Source of the DNA: Sphingomonas sp. Leaf208
GTDB taxonomy: Bacteria; Pseudomonadota; Alphaproteobacteria; Sphingomonadales; Sphingomonadaceae
Direction: 5' to 3'
NCBI RefSeq assembly: GCF_001421415.1
Contig: NZ_LMKH01000001.1
Span: 696,106 to 760,105 of the forward strand
DNA: 64,000 nt
In this document: piece by piece, positions 47,349 through 57,147 of the stretch
Numbering within the stretch: position 1 is the stretch's first letter
Layout: each line of letters starts with the position of its first letter
Made by a program: the position numbers and the translations under genes
Notes under the pieces: model-generated
The model's input: only the letters and a program-made list of their open reading frames with translations
The model's database searches: none
Told to the model about the DNA's origin: nothing

Positions 47349-47834
47349 ATGATTTCGAAGACCTTGGCGCTGGCAGTTGCCGGCGCAACGCTGTTGGTCG
47401 CGTGTTCTGGCGAGCAGCCTGCGACGACTATGAGCAACGACGCGATGGTGGATAATGGCGTGTCGTTGCGCAATCTGGCCGAGACCGAGGTGGCGGTGCC
47501 CAAGCCCGAGCAACTGACCGTGAAGGGGCGGCTGATCCCTACCCCGTCCGATCCGACGTCACGGCATTTCCTGTTGCGGGAGCGGAAAGCGGCAAGCGGC
47601 ACGATCATCGCGATCCTGCGGCAGGAGCATGATGGCAAGGTCGCCTATGCGCGTACCGAGACCGATTGCGGCAAGCGGCTGTTCCATGTGCTGGGCGTCG
47701 GCCCGAACCGCGCGCTGGTCGAGACCAACGTAGCGCACGACGGCCCTCTGCGGCCGATCAAGGGGCTGCCGTTGCGCGAGGAACTCGCGACGTATGTTTG
47801 CGAAGCGAGCGGCACGCCGCTGGCGAAGGGGTAA
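47349..47834 (+). CDS. Small lipoprotein of unknown function
   Basis: A 161-residue protein with a lipoprotein signal (lipobox LLVACSG, Cys near residue 19). The rest is a mixed domain with two cysteines (TETDCGKRLFHVLG and TYVCEASG) that could form a disulphide and no catalytic motif I recognise. The start is ATG 47349, just after an out-of-phase ATG. It is convergent with serB, with a family C element in the gap. Confidence 0.75.
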   Translation: MISKTLALAVAGATLLVACSGEQPATTMSNDAMVDNGVSLRNLAETEVAVPKPEQLTVKGRLIPTPSDPTSRHFLLRERKAASGTIIAILRQEHDGKVAYARTETDCGKRLFHVLGVGPNRALVETNVAHDGPLRPIKGLPLREELATYVCEASGTPLAKG

Positions 47835-47857
47835 ACCTCAATCCAGCTTCACTTCTG

Positions 47858-47968
47858 TACCCCTCCCTGGAAGGGAGGGGTTGGGGGTGGGTTGGCCGGC
47901 TCGAGCCACGACGGTCCGAACTCGCGGAAACCGACCCACCCCCTGCCCCTCCCTTCCAGGGAGGGGTA
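47858..47968. repeat. Family C palindromic element between convergent genes
   Basis: About 111 bases with ends TACCCCTCCCTGGAAGGGAG and CTCCCTTCCAGGGAGGGGTA and inner blocks GGTTGGGGGTGGGTTGG and CGACCCACCCCCTGCC. The element at 62441-62546 has the same ends and inner blocks. Confidence 0.85.
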
Positions 47969-47973
47969 AGAAC

Positions 47974-48855
47974 TTAGTCCAGCACCCAGTGCTGCTTCGC
48001 GATACCCTGCGCATAGAGAAGCACCGTCAGATCCCCATGATCGATCCGCGCGGCGGCTGCCGCGGCAACGATCGGCTTGGCGTGATACGCTACCCCCAGC
48101 CCGGCCGCCTCGATCATCGCCAGATCGTTCGCGCCGTCACCAACCGCGAGTGATTCCTCCACAGTAATCCCCCGCTCGGCGATCGCAGCACGCAGCGTCG
48201 TCAGCTTTGTGTTCGACCCGACGATCGGCTTGGTCACCTTGCCCTTCAGGACGCTACTCTCGATCTCCAGCACGTTGGCGATCGCGCGATCGAACCCTAT
48301 CTGCTTCGCCACCGGCTCCGCGAAGCGCGTGAAGCCCCCCGACACCAGCACCGCCAGCGCGCCGCGCGACCGCATCGTTCGCACCAGCGCCTTCGCGCCC
48401 GGCATGATCGTGACCCGTTCGGCCAGACAGCGTTCAATGTCGCTTTCCGCCAGCCCCTTGAGCAGAGCCACGCGAGCATCGAGCGCCGCCTCGAAATCGA
48501 GTTCACCGCGCATAGCGCGCTCGGTGATCTCCGCGATCTGCGGCTTGATACCGGCATAGTCGGCGAGTTCGTCGATGCATTCGACGGTGATCATCGTCGA
48601 GTCCATGTCGGCGACCAGCAGCTTCTTGGTGCGCGTCAGGCTCGACTGCACGATCACGTCTGTCGCGGGGAATGCGCCCTCGAGCGCAGTCCGCGCCGTA
48701 TCGGGCGCCACCCCGAAGATCAGGTCGGCAGCCTCGCCCTCGTCGATCCAGCCGCTCGCGCCCGGTGCGCAGCCTGCGTCGCGCAAGCGGTCCATCGCGG
48801 TTGAAATATCGCCTGCGGTCAGCGTGCCCGAGGCTATAAGCGTTGCCGTGAACAT
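47974..48855 (-). CDS. serB: Phosphoserine phosphatase
   Basis: A 293-residue HAD-family enzyme. The catalytic motif is [20 protein letters not shown] (DxDxT-type), motif II is [11 protein letters not shown], motif III/IV is [18 protein letters not shown]. It makes serine from phosphoserine. The N-terminal part of about 75 residues, before the HAD core, matches the regulatory-like extension of alphaproteobacterial SerB. ATG 48855 has GGGAG seven bases upstream. Its start overlaps the divergent miaA start by eight bases. Confidence 0.95.
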   Translation of the reverse strand: MFTATLIASGTLTAGDISTAMDRLRDAGCAPGASGWIDEGEAADLIFGVAPDTARTALEGAFPATDVIVQSSLTRTKKLLVADMDSTMITVECIDELADYAGIKPQIAEITERAMRGELDFEAALDARVALLKGLAESDIERCLAERVTIMPGAKALVRTMRSRGALAVLVSGGFTRFAEPVAKQIGFDRAIANVLEIESSVLKGKVTKPIVGSNTKLTTLRAAIAERGITVEESLAVGDGANDLAMIEAAGLGVAYHAKPIVAAAAAARIDHGDLTVLLYAQGIAKQHWVLD

Positions 48856-49777
48856 AGAACATCTCCCGAAGGTCGCGCTCATCGCAGGGCCGACCGCGAG
48901 CGGCAAGTCCGCGCTCGCGCTGGCCATCGCCGCGCGCCACGACGGCGTCGTCATCAACGCCGATTCCGCGCAGGTCTACGCCGACCTCCGCATCCTGACC
49001 GCGCGGCCTTCGGTCGAAGAGGAGGCGAGTGCCCCGCACCGGCTGTTCGGCCATGTCGATGCCGCCGACGCGACCTACTCCGCCGCGCGCTGGGCCGCCG
49101 AGGCAACGCTGGCGATCCGCGATACGCTCGCCGAGGGGAAGCTGCCGATTTTGGTGGGTGGCACGGGGCTTTATATCCGCACCTTGCTCGACGGTATTGC
49201 GCCCGTCCCAGAAATCGACCCAGCCCTTCGCGAGCAAGTCCGCGCCCTCCCCGTAGCCGGAGCGCACGCCGCACTCGCGCAACTCGACCCGCAGGCTGCC
49301 CAGAAACTGAACGCAGCCGACACCACCCGCGTCGCCCGCGCGCTCGAAGTCGTCCGCGGGACCGGCAGGACGCTTGCCGACTGGCAGACCGAGAAGGTCG
49401 GGGGGATCGGCGATACGATCGACGTCCGCGCGCTCATCCTGATCCCCGACCGCGACTGGCTCAACGCTCGCATCGACCAGCGTTTTGCAGAGATGGCCGA
49501 CACCAGCCGCGACGAAATCGCCGCGCTGCTCGCCCGCACCGATATCCCGCAGGACGCCCCGATCCGCCGCGCGATCGGTGTGCCCGAGATCGCCGCCCTG
49601 GTCCGCGGCGAGACCTCGAAACCCGACGCCATCGCCGCCGGATCGCTCGCCACGCGGCGCTATGCCAAGCGGCAATATACGTGGCTTCGACACCAGCCGC
49701 CGCCCGAATGGAACCGCACCGAAGCCCTCAATCTCTCAACGCGCCTGCAGCAATTTGAAACTATATTGCGCAGATGA
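48848..49777 (+). CDS. miaA: tRNA dimethylallyltransferase
   Basis: A 309-residue enzyme that puts an isopentenyl group on A37 of tRNAs reading UNN codons. P-loop [17 protein letters not shown] near residue 14, the conserved [12 protein letters not shown], and [19 protein letters not shown]. The first start that gives normal family length is GTG 48848; an earlier in-frame GTG at about 48827 is possible. Neither has a strong ribosome binding site. The gene is head to head with serB and the start codons share space. Confidence 0.93.
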   Translation: MNIEHLPKVALIAGPTASGKSALALAIAARHDGVVINADSAQVYADLRILTARPSVEEEASAPHRLFGHVDAADATYSAARWAAEATLAIRDTLAEGKLPILVGGTGLYIRTLLDGIAPVPEIDPALREQVRALPVAGAHAALAQLDPQAAQKLNAADTTRVARALEVVRGTGRTLADWQTEKVGGIGDTIDVRALILIPDRDWLNARIDQRFAEMADTSRDEIAALLARTDIPQDAPIRRAIGVPEIAALVRGETSKPDAIAAGSLATRRYAKRQYTWLRHQPPPEWNRTEALNLSTRLQQFETILRR

Positions 49778-49779
49778 TG

Positions 49780-49809
49780 TTTGACACGCATCTTTAATAT
49801 CGGTAGCTG
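49780..49809 (+). promoter_or_regulatory. Possible -35 element upstream of ilvB
   Basis: TTGACA at 49780-49785 is a perfect -35, directly after miaA. The matching -10 at 17-18 bases (TAGCTG) is poor, so this promoter call is weak. I see no leader peptide here, unlike upstream of leuA. Confidence 0.25.
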
Positions 49810-49859
49810 GCCCCTCCACGAGACGCTAAAGGCAGCGTTCTCGCAAAGGATGATATGAA

Positions 49860-51608
49860 ATGACCGAGAAGAGTGGAGCCGATATCCTGATCGAGGCGCT
49901 GTGCGATCTCGGCGTGGAGGTCGTCTTCGGCTATCCGGGTGGTGCCGTGCTGCCGATCTACGACGCGCTGTTCCGCAGCGGCCGGATCAAGCACATCCTC
50001 GTGCGCCACGAACAGGCTGCAACGCATGCCGCGGAAGGCTATGCCCGCTCCACCGGCAAGCCCGGCGTGGTGCTCGTCACCTCGGGCCCCGGCGCGACCA
50101 ACGCGGTCACCGGGATCACCGACGCGCTGATGGATTCGGTCCCGATGGTCGTGATCACCGGCCAGGTGCCGACCGCGCTGATCGGCACCGACGCGTTCCA
50201 GGAAGCCGATACGGTCGGCATCACGCGCCATTGCTCGAAGCATAATTACCTCGTGAAGGATCCCGCCCGCCTGGGCGACGTGATCCACGAGGCGTTCCAC
50301 ATCGCCACCTCGGGGCGTCCGGGACCGGTGGTCGTCGACATTCCCAAGGACGTGCAGGTCGCCACCGCGCGCTACAAGAAGCCGGGGCCGATCCAGCACA
50401 AGACCTATCGCCCGCAGGTGAAGGCCGACCAGTCGCAGATCGAGCAGCTCGTCGACATGCTCGCGGCAGCCGAACGCCCGATCCTGTACACCGGCGGCGG
50501 CATCATCAATTCGGGCCCGGCCGCGAGCCAATTGCTGTGCGAACTCGTCCGCATCACCGGCGCGCCGGTGACGTCGACGCTGATGGGCCTCGGCGCCTAT
50601 CCAGCCTCCGGGCCGCAGTGGCTCGGCATGCTCGGGATGCACGGCACGTACGAGGCCAACATGGCGATGAACCAGGCCGACCTCGTCGTCGCGCTCGGGT
50701 CGCGCTTCGACGACCGCGTGACCGGGCGGCTGGACGCGTTCAGCCCGAACTCGAGGAAGGTGCATATCGACATCGATCGCTCGTCGGTGAACAAGACCGT
50801 GCGCGTCGATCTCGGGATCATCGCGGATGTCGGCCATGCGCTCGAGGACATGGTGCGGATCTGGAAGAGCCGCCAGCATCCGAAGCCCGACACGACCGAC
50901 TGGCAGCGGCGGATCGCCGGCTGGCGCGCGGTGAAGTGTCTCGATTTCCCCGAGAACGACCCGAACGAGATCATGCCGCAGCGTGCGATCCGCGCGCTGT
51001 TCGACGCGACGCACGCGCGCTCGCCGATCATCACGACCGAGGTCGGCCAGCACCAGATGTGGGCGGCGCAGCATTTTGGGTTCGAGAAGCCGAACAAGTG
51101 GCTGACCAGCGGTGGTCTCGGCACGATGGGGTACGGCCTGCCCGCGGCGATCGGCGCGCAGCTCGGCAACCCGAACGCGCTGGTGATCGACATCGCCGGC
51201 GAGGCGTCGATCCAGATGAACATCCAGGAGCTGGCTACCGCCACGCAATACCGGTTGCCGGTGAAGATCTTCATCCTCAACAACCAGTATATGGGCATGG
51301 TCCGCCAGTGGCAGGAGCTCACTTATGAGAGCCGCTATGCCGAGAGCTATTCGGATTCGCTGCCCGATTTCGTCAAGCTGGGCGAGGCGTATGGCTGGAA
51401 GGGCATCCTGATCGAGACGCGCGACCAGCTCGACAGCGGGATCGCGGAGATGCTCGCCTATGACGGCCCGGTGATCGTCGATTGCCGCGTGTCGCAGCTG
51501 ACCAACTGCTTCCCGATGATACCGTCGGGGGCGGCGCATACCGACATGATCCTTCAGGCGAACGAAGTGTCCGGCACGATGGACGACGAAGCGAAGGCGC
51601 TGGTGTGA
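49860..51608 (+). CDS. ilvB: Acetolactate synthase large subunit
   Basis: A 582-residue ThDP-dependent enzyme that makes acetolactate (or acetohydroxybutyrate), the first shared step of valine, leucine and isoleucine synthesis. VFGYPGGAVLPIYDAL with the catalytic Glu in RHEQAATHAAEGYAR, the FAD-binding middle domain, and the cofactor motif IDIAGEASIQMNIQE ... ILNNQYMGMVRQWQ. The Mg-binding motif is GEA where GDG or GDA is more usual. The stop codon overlaps the ATG of a 43-codon ORF built on a palindromic element, before ilvH. Confidence 0.95.
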   Translation: MTEKSGADILIEALCDLGVEVVFGYPGGAVLPIYDALFRSGRIKHILVRHEQAATHAAEGYARSTGKPGVVLVTSGPGATNAVTGITDALMDSVPMVVITGQVPTALIGTDAFQEADTVGITRHCSKHNYLVKDPARLGDVIHEAFHIATSGRPGPVVVDIPKDVQVATARYKKPGPIQHKTYRPQVKADQSQIEQLVDMLAAAERPILYTGGGIINSGPAASQLLCELVRITGAPVTSTLMGLGAYPASGPQWLGMLGMHGTYEANMAMNQADLVVALGSRFDDRVTGRLDAFSPNSRKVHIDIDRSSVNKTVRVDLGIIADVGHALEDMVRIWKSRQHPKPDTTDWQRRIAGWRAVKCLDFPENDPNEIMPQRAIRALFDATHARSPIITTEVGQHQMWAAQHFGFEKPNKWLTSGGLGTMGYGLPAAIGAQLGNPNALVIDIAGEASIQMNIQELATATQYRLPVKIFILNNQYMGMVRQWQELTYESRYAESYSDSLPDFVKLGEAYGWKGILIETRDQLDSGIAEMLAYDGPVIVDCRVSQLTNCFPMIPSGAAHTDMILQANEVSGTMDDEAKALV

Positions 51609-51739
51609 TGACGGCCCAGATCGCAACAGAATCCCCCTCCCGCTTGCGGGAGGGGTTAGGGGAGGGCCTGATGACCACGTCGTCGGCAGCCCTCGCCTCC
51701 CCTCCCCCGACCCCTCCCGCAAGCGGAAGGGGAGAGTAA
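51608..51739 (+). other. 43-codon ORF made of a family C element between ilvB and ilvH
   Basis: ATG 51608 shares its A with the ilvB stop (TGATG) and the frame reads MTAQIATESPSRLREGLGEG, then ends PPPTPPASGRGE six bases before ilvH. Most of it is the palindromic element, so it is unlikely to be a selected protein, but its translation could couple ilvB to ilvH across the insertion. Confidence 0.4.
51632..51734. repeat. Family C palindromic element between ilvB and ilvH
   Basis: About 103 bases with ends CCCCCTCCCGCTTGCGGGAG and CTCCCGCAAGCGGAAGGGGA and inner blocks GGTTAGGGGAGGGC and TCCCCTCCCCCGACC. Same element type as inside gspE. Confidence 0.85.
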
Positions 51740-51745
51740 GAAACC

Positions 51746-53387
<1,642 letters not shown>

Positions 53388-53423
53388 CGCGAGCGAGCGT
53401 TAGCGCGTGAGCGCGGCCGGCAC

Positions 53424-53455
53424 GGCGAAGCCTGCCCATAGGGCACGGCTTCGCC
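53424..53455 (+). terminator. Hairpin after ilvC
   Basis: GGCGAAGCC and GGCTTCGCC pair, with TGCCC/GGGCA inside and ATA as loop: about 14 pairs with one unpaired base. There is no T-run, so termination would need Rho or depend on the hairpin alone. It begins 37 bases past the ilvC stop. Confidence 0.5.
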
Positions 53456-53516
53456 GGGTCCGACGGGCTGGCGTGAGGAAAATCCTGAGGTCAGCGTGAA
53501 GCCTGCCCCCACCCTA

Positions 53517-53622
53517 CCACCCCGGCGAAGGCCGGGGCCCAGTTGGGGGACGTTGCTAACGGACGACTACGCTCCGTTACCTCGACCTTTCCAACTGGGC
53601 CCCGGCCTTCGCCGGGGTGGTG
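53517..53622. repeat. Family A palindromic element, copy 6
   Basis: Arms CCACCCCGGCGAAGGCCGGG and CCCGGCCTTCGCCGGGGTGG; centre in reverse orientation (GACGTTGCTAACGGA ... CCGTTACCTCGACCTTTCC). Confidence 0.85.
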
Positions 53623-53657
53623 GCGTTTTGGGAGAAGCGTCAATCGCTGCCTAACCT

Positions 53658-53736
53658 GTTCCCTCGCGAACGGGGGGGGCCAGGATCTCGGGCGGTGCTC
53701 GTGGTTTTAGCTGGGCCCCCGCGTCCGCGGGGGAAC
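53658..53736. repeat. Family B palindromic element, decayed copy
   Basis: Arms GTTCCCTCGCGAACGGGGGG and CCCCCGCGTCCGCGGGGGAAC-like end. With the family A copy and the ilvC hairpin it accounts for most of the gap 53388-53874. Confidence 0.7.
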
Positions 53737-53819
53737 GAGCGCTGGCGGTGCACTCTACCGAGAGCGGGAGCGCGACGCCCCACCGACCCAATTCCGAAAC
53801 ACAGCGTTGGCATAACGTC

Positions 53820-53862
53820 GTTTGACGCGCCCGCCCCGCTCGGCCAGCATCGCGCGTCAAAC
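53820..53862 (+). promoter_or_regulatory. 10-bp inverted repeat just before the yceI ribosome binding site
   Basis: GTTTGACGCG (53820-53829) and CGCGTCAAAC (53853-53862) are exact complements 23 bases apart. The second arm ends immediately before AGGAG. It could be an operator or a leader stem affecting translation; GTTTGACG could also be a -35. Confidence 0.4.
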
Positions 53863-53874
53863 AGGAGACCCCGC

Positions 53875-54480
53875 ATGCGCCTAGTCCTAGCCACGATCCT
53901 CGCCCTCACCGCCGCGCCCATCATGGCGCAGACCGCCGCCATCCCCGGCGCCCCCGTCAAGGCACGCGTCGCCGCCGGCACCTACGCGGTCGATCCCAAC
54001 CACACGCAGGTCACGTGGGCCGTCAACCACATGGGCTTCTCGATGCTGGAAGGGCAGCTCGGCGCATCGGGGGGCAGCATCACGATCGATCCCGCCAAGC
54101 CGAACGCGACCAAGGTCGAAGTGAACTTCGCGATCGACCAGCTTTCGGTCACCGCTGCACCGTTCGCCGGCCATCTGAAGTCGAAGGACTTCTTCGACGC
54201 CGCGACCTACCCGACTGCCAAGTTCGTCTCGACCAAGGTCGTCGCGACCGGCGACAAGGCGACGATCACCGGCGACCTCACGCTCAAGGGCGTCACCAAG
54301 CCGGTCGTGCTCCAGGCGACCTTCATCGGTGCCGGCGCGAACCCGATGAACAAGAAGCTCAACTTCGGCTTCCGCGCGACGACGTCGATCAAGCGCAGCG
54401 ACTTCAATATCGGTGCTTACGCTCCGGTCGTGTCGGACAAGGTCGACCTGACGATCAACGCCGCGTTCTCGGCGCAATAA
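53875..54480 (+). CDS. Periplasmic YceI-family protein
   Basis: A 201-residue exported protein. Signal peptide with cut after PIMAQ (about residue 19), then the YceI lipocalin-like beta-barrel: YAVDPNHTQVTWAVNHMGFS, GHLKSKDFFDAATYPTAKF, GDLTLKGVTKPVVLQATF and RSDFNIGAYAPVVSDKVDL. The family binds long-chain polyprenoids such as ubiquinone precursors in its pocket. AGGAG eight bases before ATG 53875 fixes the start. A strong hairpin follows its stop. Confidence 0.92.
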   Translation: MRLVLATILALTAAPIMAQTAAIPGAPVKARVAAGTYAVDPNHTQVTWAVNHMGFSMLEGQLGASGGSITIDPAKPNATKVEVNFAIDQLSVTAAPFAGHLKSKDFFDAATYPTAKFVSTKVVATGDKATITGDLTLKGVTKPVVLQATFIGAGANPMNKKLNFGFRATTSIKRSDFNIGAYAPVVSDKVDLTINAAFSAQ

Positions 54481-54493
54481 TCTGTCAAAATTT

Positions 54494-54529
54494 CTATCGC
54501 GCTGGACACGGGACGTGTCCGCGCGATAG
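54494..54529 (+). terminator. Strong 16-bp hairpin after yceI / in leuA leader
   Basis: CTATCGCGC and GCGCGATAG pair outside; GGACACG and CGTGTCC pair inside with loop GGA and a single bulged T. It begins 14 bases after the yceI stop. Its end overlaps the AGGA of the leuA leader peptide, so it may either end the yceI transcript or gate leader translation. Confidence 0.55.
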
Positions 54530-54539
54530 GACGCCATCA

Positions 54540-54584
54540 ATGACGCACGGCCGCCTCCTGCTGCTTCGACTTACGCGCCCTTAG
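54540..54584 (+). CDS. leuA leader peptide (MTHGRLLLLRLTRP)
   Basis: A 14-residue ORF with five Leu codons, four of them consecutive (CTC CTG CTG CTT) and one more after an Arg. AGGA lies eight bases before its ATG. It stands 88 bases before leuA, and its stop codon lies inside the first arm of an inverted repeat whose partner is at 54624. This is the arrangement of a ribosome-mediated attenuator: stalling at Leu codons when Leu-tRNA is scarce would change downstream RNA folding. The peptide itself is not expected to have a function. Confidence 0.75.
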   Translation: MTHGRLLLLRLTRP

Positions 54585-54636
54585 GCGCGCCGATCGTTTG
54601 CGCGGTGGCCATGCCCCGCGCCTCGCGCCTAAGGGC
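54574..54636 (+). promoter_or_regulatory. leuA attenuator: competing RNA hairpins
   Basis: GCCCTTAGGCGCG (54577-54589) pairs exactly with CGCGCCTAAGGGC (54624-54636). The first arm can instead fold on itself (CGCGCC, loop CTTA, GGCGCG), and GCGCGG/CCGCGC (54600-54605, 54616-54621) forms a middle hairpin. A ribosome paused on the Leu codons would cover the first arm and block the long pairing. No T-run follows, so the outcome may be on Rho access or translation of leuA. Confidence 0.65.
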
Positions 54637-54672
54637 TGACCCTAACGCTCCCGACGACACGAGAGACTGGCC

Positions 54673-56331
54673 ATGCTGCGCGACCCATCGACCAAATACC
54701 GACCCTTCCCGCAAGTCGACCTGCCCGACCGCCAATGGCCGTCGAAGACGATCGTCAAGCCGCCCCGCTGGCTTTCCACCGATCTGCGCGACGGCAATCA
54801 GGCGCTGATCGACCCGATGGATGCGGAGAAAAAGACGCGCTTCTTCGACCTGCTCTGCAAGGTCGGGCTGAAGGAGATCGAGGTCGGCTTCCCGAGCGCC
54901 GGCGCGACCGAATTCGACTTCATCTCGGGCCTCGTGAAGACCGGCCGCATCCCTGACGACGTATCGATCCAGGTGCTGACCCAGTCACGCCGCGACCTGA
55001 TCGAGACGAGCTTTGCCAGCCTCGTCGGCGCTAAGACCGCGATCGTGCACCTCTACAACGCGGTGTCGCCGGCATGGCGCAAGATCGTGTTCGGGATGGA
55101 CCGCGCGCAGGTGAAGCAGATCGCGATCGACGGCGCCAAGGTGCTGCGCGACGAAGCCGCCAAGCAGCCTAACGTCCGCTGGCAGTTCGAATATTCGCCG
55201 GAAACCTTCTCGACCGCCGAACTCGATTTCTCGCTGGAAGTTTGCGAGGCGGTGATGGACGTGCTGATGCCAACGTCCGACAATCCGATCATCTTCAACC
55301 TGCCCGCGACCGTCGAGTGCGCGACGCCGAACATCTATGCCGACCAGATCGAATGGTTCGGCCGCAACATCCGCAACCGTGACGCGGTGGCGATCTCGCT
55401 GCACACGCACAACGACCGCGGCACCGGCGTCGCGGCGGCTGAGCTCGGCATGATGGCGGGCGCGGACCGCGTCGAGGGCTGCCTGCTCGGCAATGGCGAG
55501 CGCACCGGCAATTGCGATCTCGTGACCGTCGCGCTCAACATGTACACGCAGGGCGTCGATCCGAAGCTCGACCTGTCGGACATCGACGGCGTCGTGAACA
55601 CGGTCAATTACTGCACCAACATCCCCGTCCACCCGCGCACGCCCTATGCCGGCGACCTGGTCTTCACCGCGTTTTCCGGGTCGCACCAAGACGCGATCAA
55701 GAAGGGGTTTGCGGCGCAGGAGGCGAAGAACGACACGCTGTGGGAGGTGCCGTATCTCCCGATCGACCCCGCCGATCTGGGCCGCAGCTACGAGGCGGTG
55801 ATCCGCGTCAATTCGCAATCCGGCAAGGGCGGCGTCGCCTGGGTGATCGAGCAGGACAAGGGGCTGAAGCTGCCCAAGCGGTTGCAGGCCGACTTCAGCC
55901 GGCACGTCCAAGCCTATGCCGACGAGACCAGCCGCGAACTGAACGCGGCCGACATCTGGAGCCTGTTCGAGCGGACGTACATGCCGCAGGCGGACGACCG
56001 CGTGGAGCTGCGCGACTACGAGGAGAGCGGTGCGTCGGGGCAGCGCGTGTTCATCGGCCGCGTTGCGATCGACGGCGAGGAGCGGTCGATCTCGGGGCGC
56101 GGCAACGGGCTGATCTCGGGCGTGATCGCGGCGATCGCGGAGTCGACCGGGCCTACGCTCGACGTCGTCGATTATAACGAGCACGCGATCGGCCACGGGG
56201 CGGACGCGCAGGCGGCGGCGTATGTCGAATGCCGGACTGCCGAGGGTCGGACGGTGTTCGGCGTCGGCATGGATACCGACATCGCGACTGCCTCGGTGCG
56301 TGCGGTCCTGAGCGCCGCCAACCGCGCCTGA
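54673..56331 (+). CDS. leuA: 2-isopropylmalate synthase, long type II form
   Basis: A 552-residue enzyme that condenses acetyl-CoA with 2-ketoisovalerate, the first committed step to leucine. TIM-barrel signatures [20 protein letters not shown] (catalytic start), the metal-binding [20 protein letters not shown] and [11 protein letters not shown], then a linker and a C-terminal regulatory domain (from about residue 420) that binds leucine. The length and the start [20 protein letters not shown] match the LeuA2-type enzymes of actinobacteria and some Proteobacteria. Preceded by the leader peptide and attenuator; followed by a strong terminator. Confidence 0.95.
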   Translation: MLRDPSTKYRPFPQVDLPDRQWPSKTIVKPPRWLSTDLRDGNQALIDPMDAEKKTRFFDLLCKVGLKEIEVGFPSAGATEFDFISGLVKTGRIPDDVSIQVLTQSRRDLIETSFASLVGAKTAIVHLYNAVSPAWRKIVFGMDRAQVKQIAIDGAKVLRDEAAKQPNVRWQFEYSPETFSTAELDFSLEVCEAVMDVLMPTSDNPIIFNLPATVECATPNIYADQIEWFGRNIRNRDAVAISLHTHNDRGTGVAAAELGMMAGADRVEGCLLGNGERTGNCDLVTVALNMYTQGVDPKLDLSDIDGVVNTVNYCTNIPVHPRTPYAGDLVFTAFSGSHQDAIKKGFAAQEAKNDTLWEVPYLPIDPADLGRSYEAVIRVNSQSGKGGVAWVIEQDKGLKLPKRLQADFSRHVQAYADETSRELNAADIWSLFERTYMPQADDRVELRDYEESGASGQRVFIGRVAIDGEERSISGRGNGLISGVIAAIAESTGPTLDVVDYNEHAIGHGADAQAAAYVECRTAEGRTVFGVGMDTDIATASVRAVLSAANRA

Positions 56332-56342
56332 CCTTATGAAAG

Positions 56343-56369
56343 ACGGCCACCGGCTGAACCGGTGGCCGT
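56343..56369. terminator. Bidirectional terminator between leuA and the DJ-1-like gene
   Basis: ACGGCCACCGG and CCGGTGGCCGT pair perfectly around CTGAA, followed on the plus strand by TTTCTCCTT. It lies between two convergent genes. Confidence 0.8.
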
Positions 56370-56375
56370 TTCTCC

Positions 56376-57053
56376 TTACGCCAGCTTCGCCAGCAACGCC
56401 TGTGCCGCCTTTGCCGACGAGGCGGGGTTCTGGCCGGTGATCAGCAAACCGTCCTCGACCACGTACACACCCCAGTCGGCGGTCTTCGAGTAGGTGCCGC
56501 CCTTCTGCTGCAGCATGTCCTCGACCAGGAACGGCACGACATCGCTGAGCCCGACCGCGGCCTCCTCGCTGTTGGTGAAGCCGGTGACCGTCTTGCCCTT
56601 CACGAGCGGCGTGCAGTCGGCAGCCTTCACGTCGCGCAACACGCCGGGTGCGTGGCAGACCAGCGCGACGGGCTTGCCTGCGCCGATCGCGGTTTCGATC
56701 AACGCGATCGATGCCGGATCGTTGGCGAGATCCCAGAGCGGCCCGTGCCCACCGGGATAGAACACTGCATCATAATCGGCGATCTGCATATCGGACAGCA
56801 CGCGCGTATCGGCGAGCGCCGCAGTGGCATCTGCGTCTGCCTCGAAGCGCCGCGTCGCATCGGTCTGCGCGTCGGGCTTGGCGCTGCTTGGATCGAGCGG
56901 CGGTTGGCCACCGGCCGGCGACGCGAGCGTCATGTCGGCACCCGCATCCTTGAACACGTAATAGGGCGCGGCGAGTTCCTCGAGCCAGAAGCCGGTCTTG
57001 CGGCCGGTATCGCCGAGATCGGCATGCGAGGTGAGGACGACGAGAATTTTCAA
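56376..57053 (-). CDS. DJ-1/PfpI-family protein (class I amidotransferase-like)
   Basis: A 225-residue protein of the large DJ-1/PfpI group. The nucleophile Cys is in ALVCHAPGVLRD near residue 130, the supporting Glu in GFWLEELAAPYYVF, and FYPGGHGPLWDLANDP is the conserved strand and loop. Members with this SHADLGDTGRKTGFWLEE-like start are related to HchA-type glyoxalase/deglycase and chaperone proteins. It probably protects against reactive aldehydes, but the exact reaction is uncertain. Start is a TTG at 57053 with GGAG seven bases upstream. Confidence 0.87.
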   Translation of the reverse strand: MKILVVLTSHADLGDTGRKTGFWLEELAAPYYVFKDAGADMTLASPAGGQPPLDPSSAKPDAQTDATRRFEADADATAALADTRVLSDMQIADYDAVFYPGGHGPLWDLANDPASIALIETAIGAGKPVALVCHAPGVLRDVKAADCTPLVKGKTVTGFTNSEEAAVGLSDVVPFLVEDMLQQKGGTYSKTADWGVYVVEDGLLITGQNPASSAKAAQALLAKLA

Positions 57054-57147
57054 GATTGATCTCCGGATCGGGTTCGTGGGGAGAGAACGAACCGGCTCTA
57101 GGATCGGCGCCTTCCGACTGTGAAACCAAATGCGCCCGGTCGAAGGA

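Noticed and set aside
49777..49860. A leader peptide before ilvB like the one before leuA
   Set aside because: The only short frames (for example MFDTHL) have no run of branched-chain codons, and only a weak ACGCT/AGCGT hairpin is visible.
49794..51722. A 642-codon open frame antisense to ilvB
   Set aside because: It is rich in Arg, His, Asp and Ala with no domain, has no ribosome site, and is the typical high-GC shadow of a strongly biased gene.
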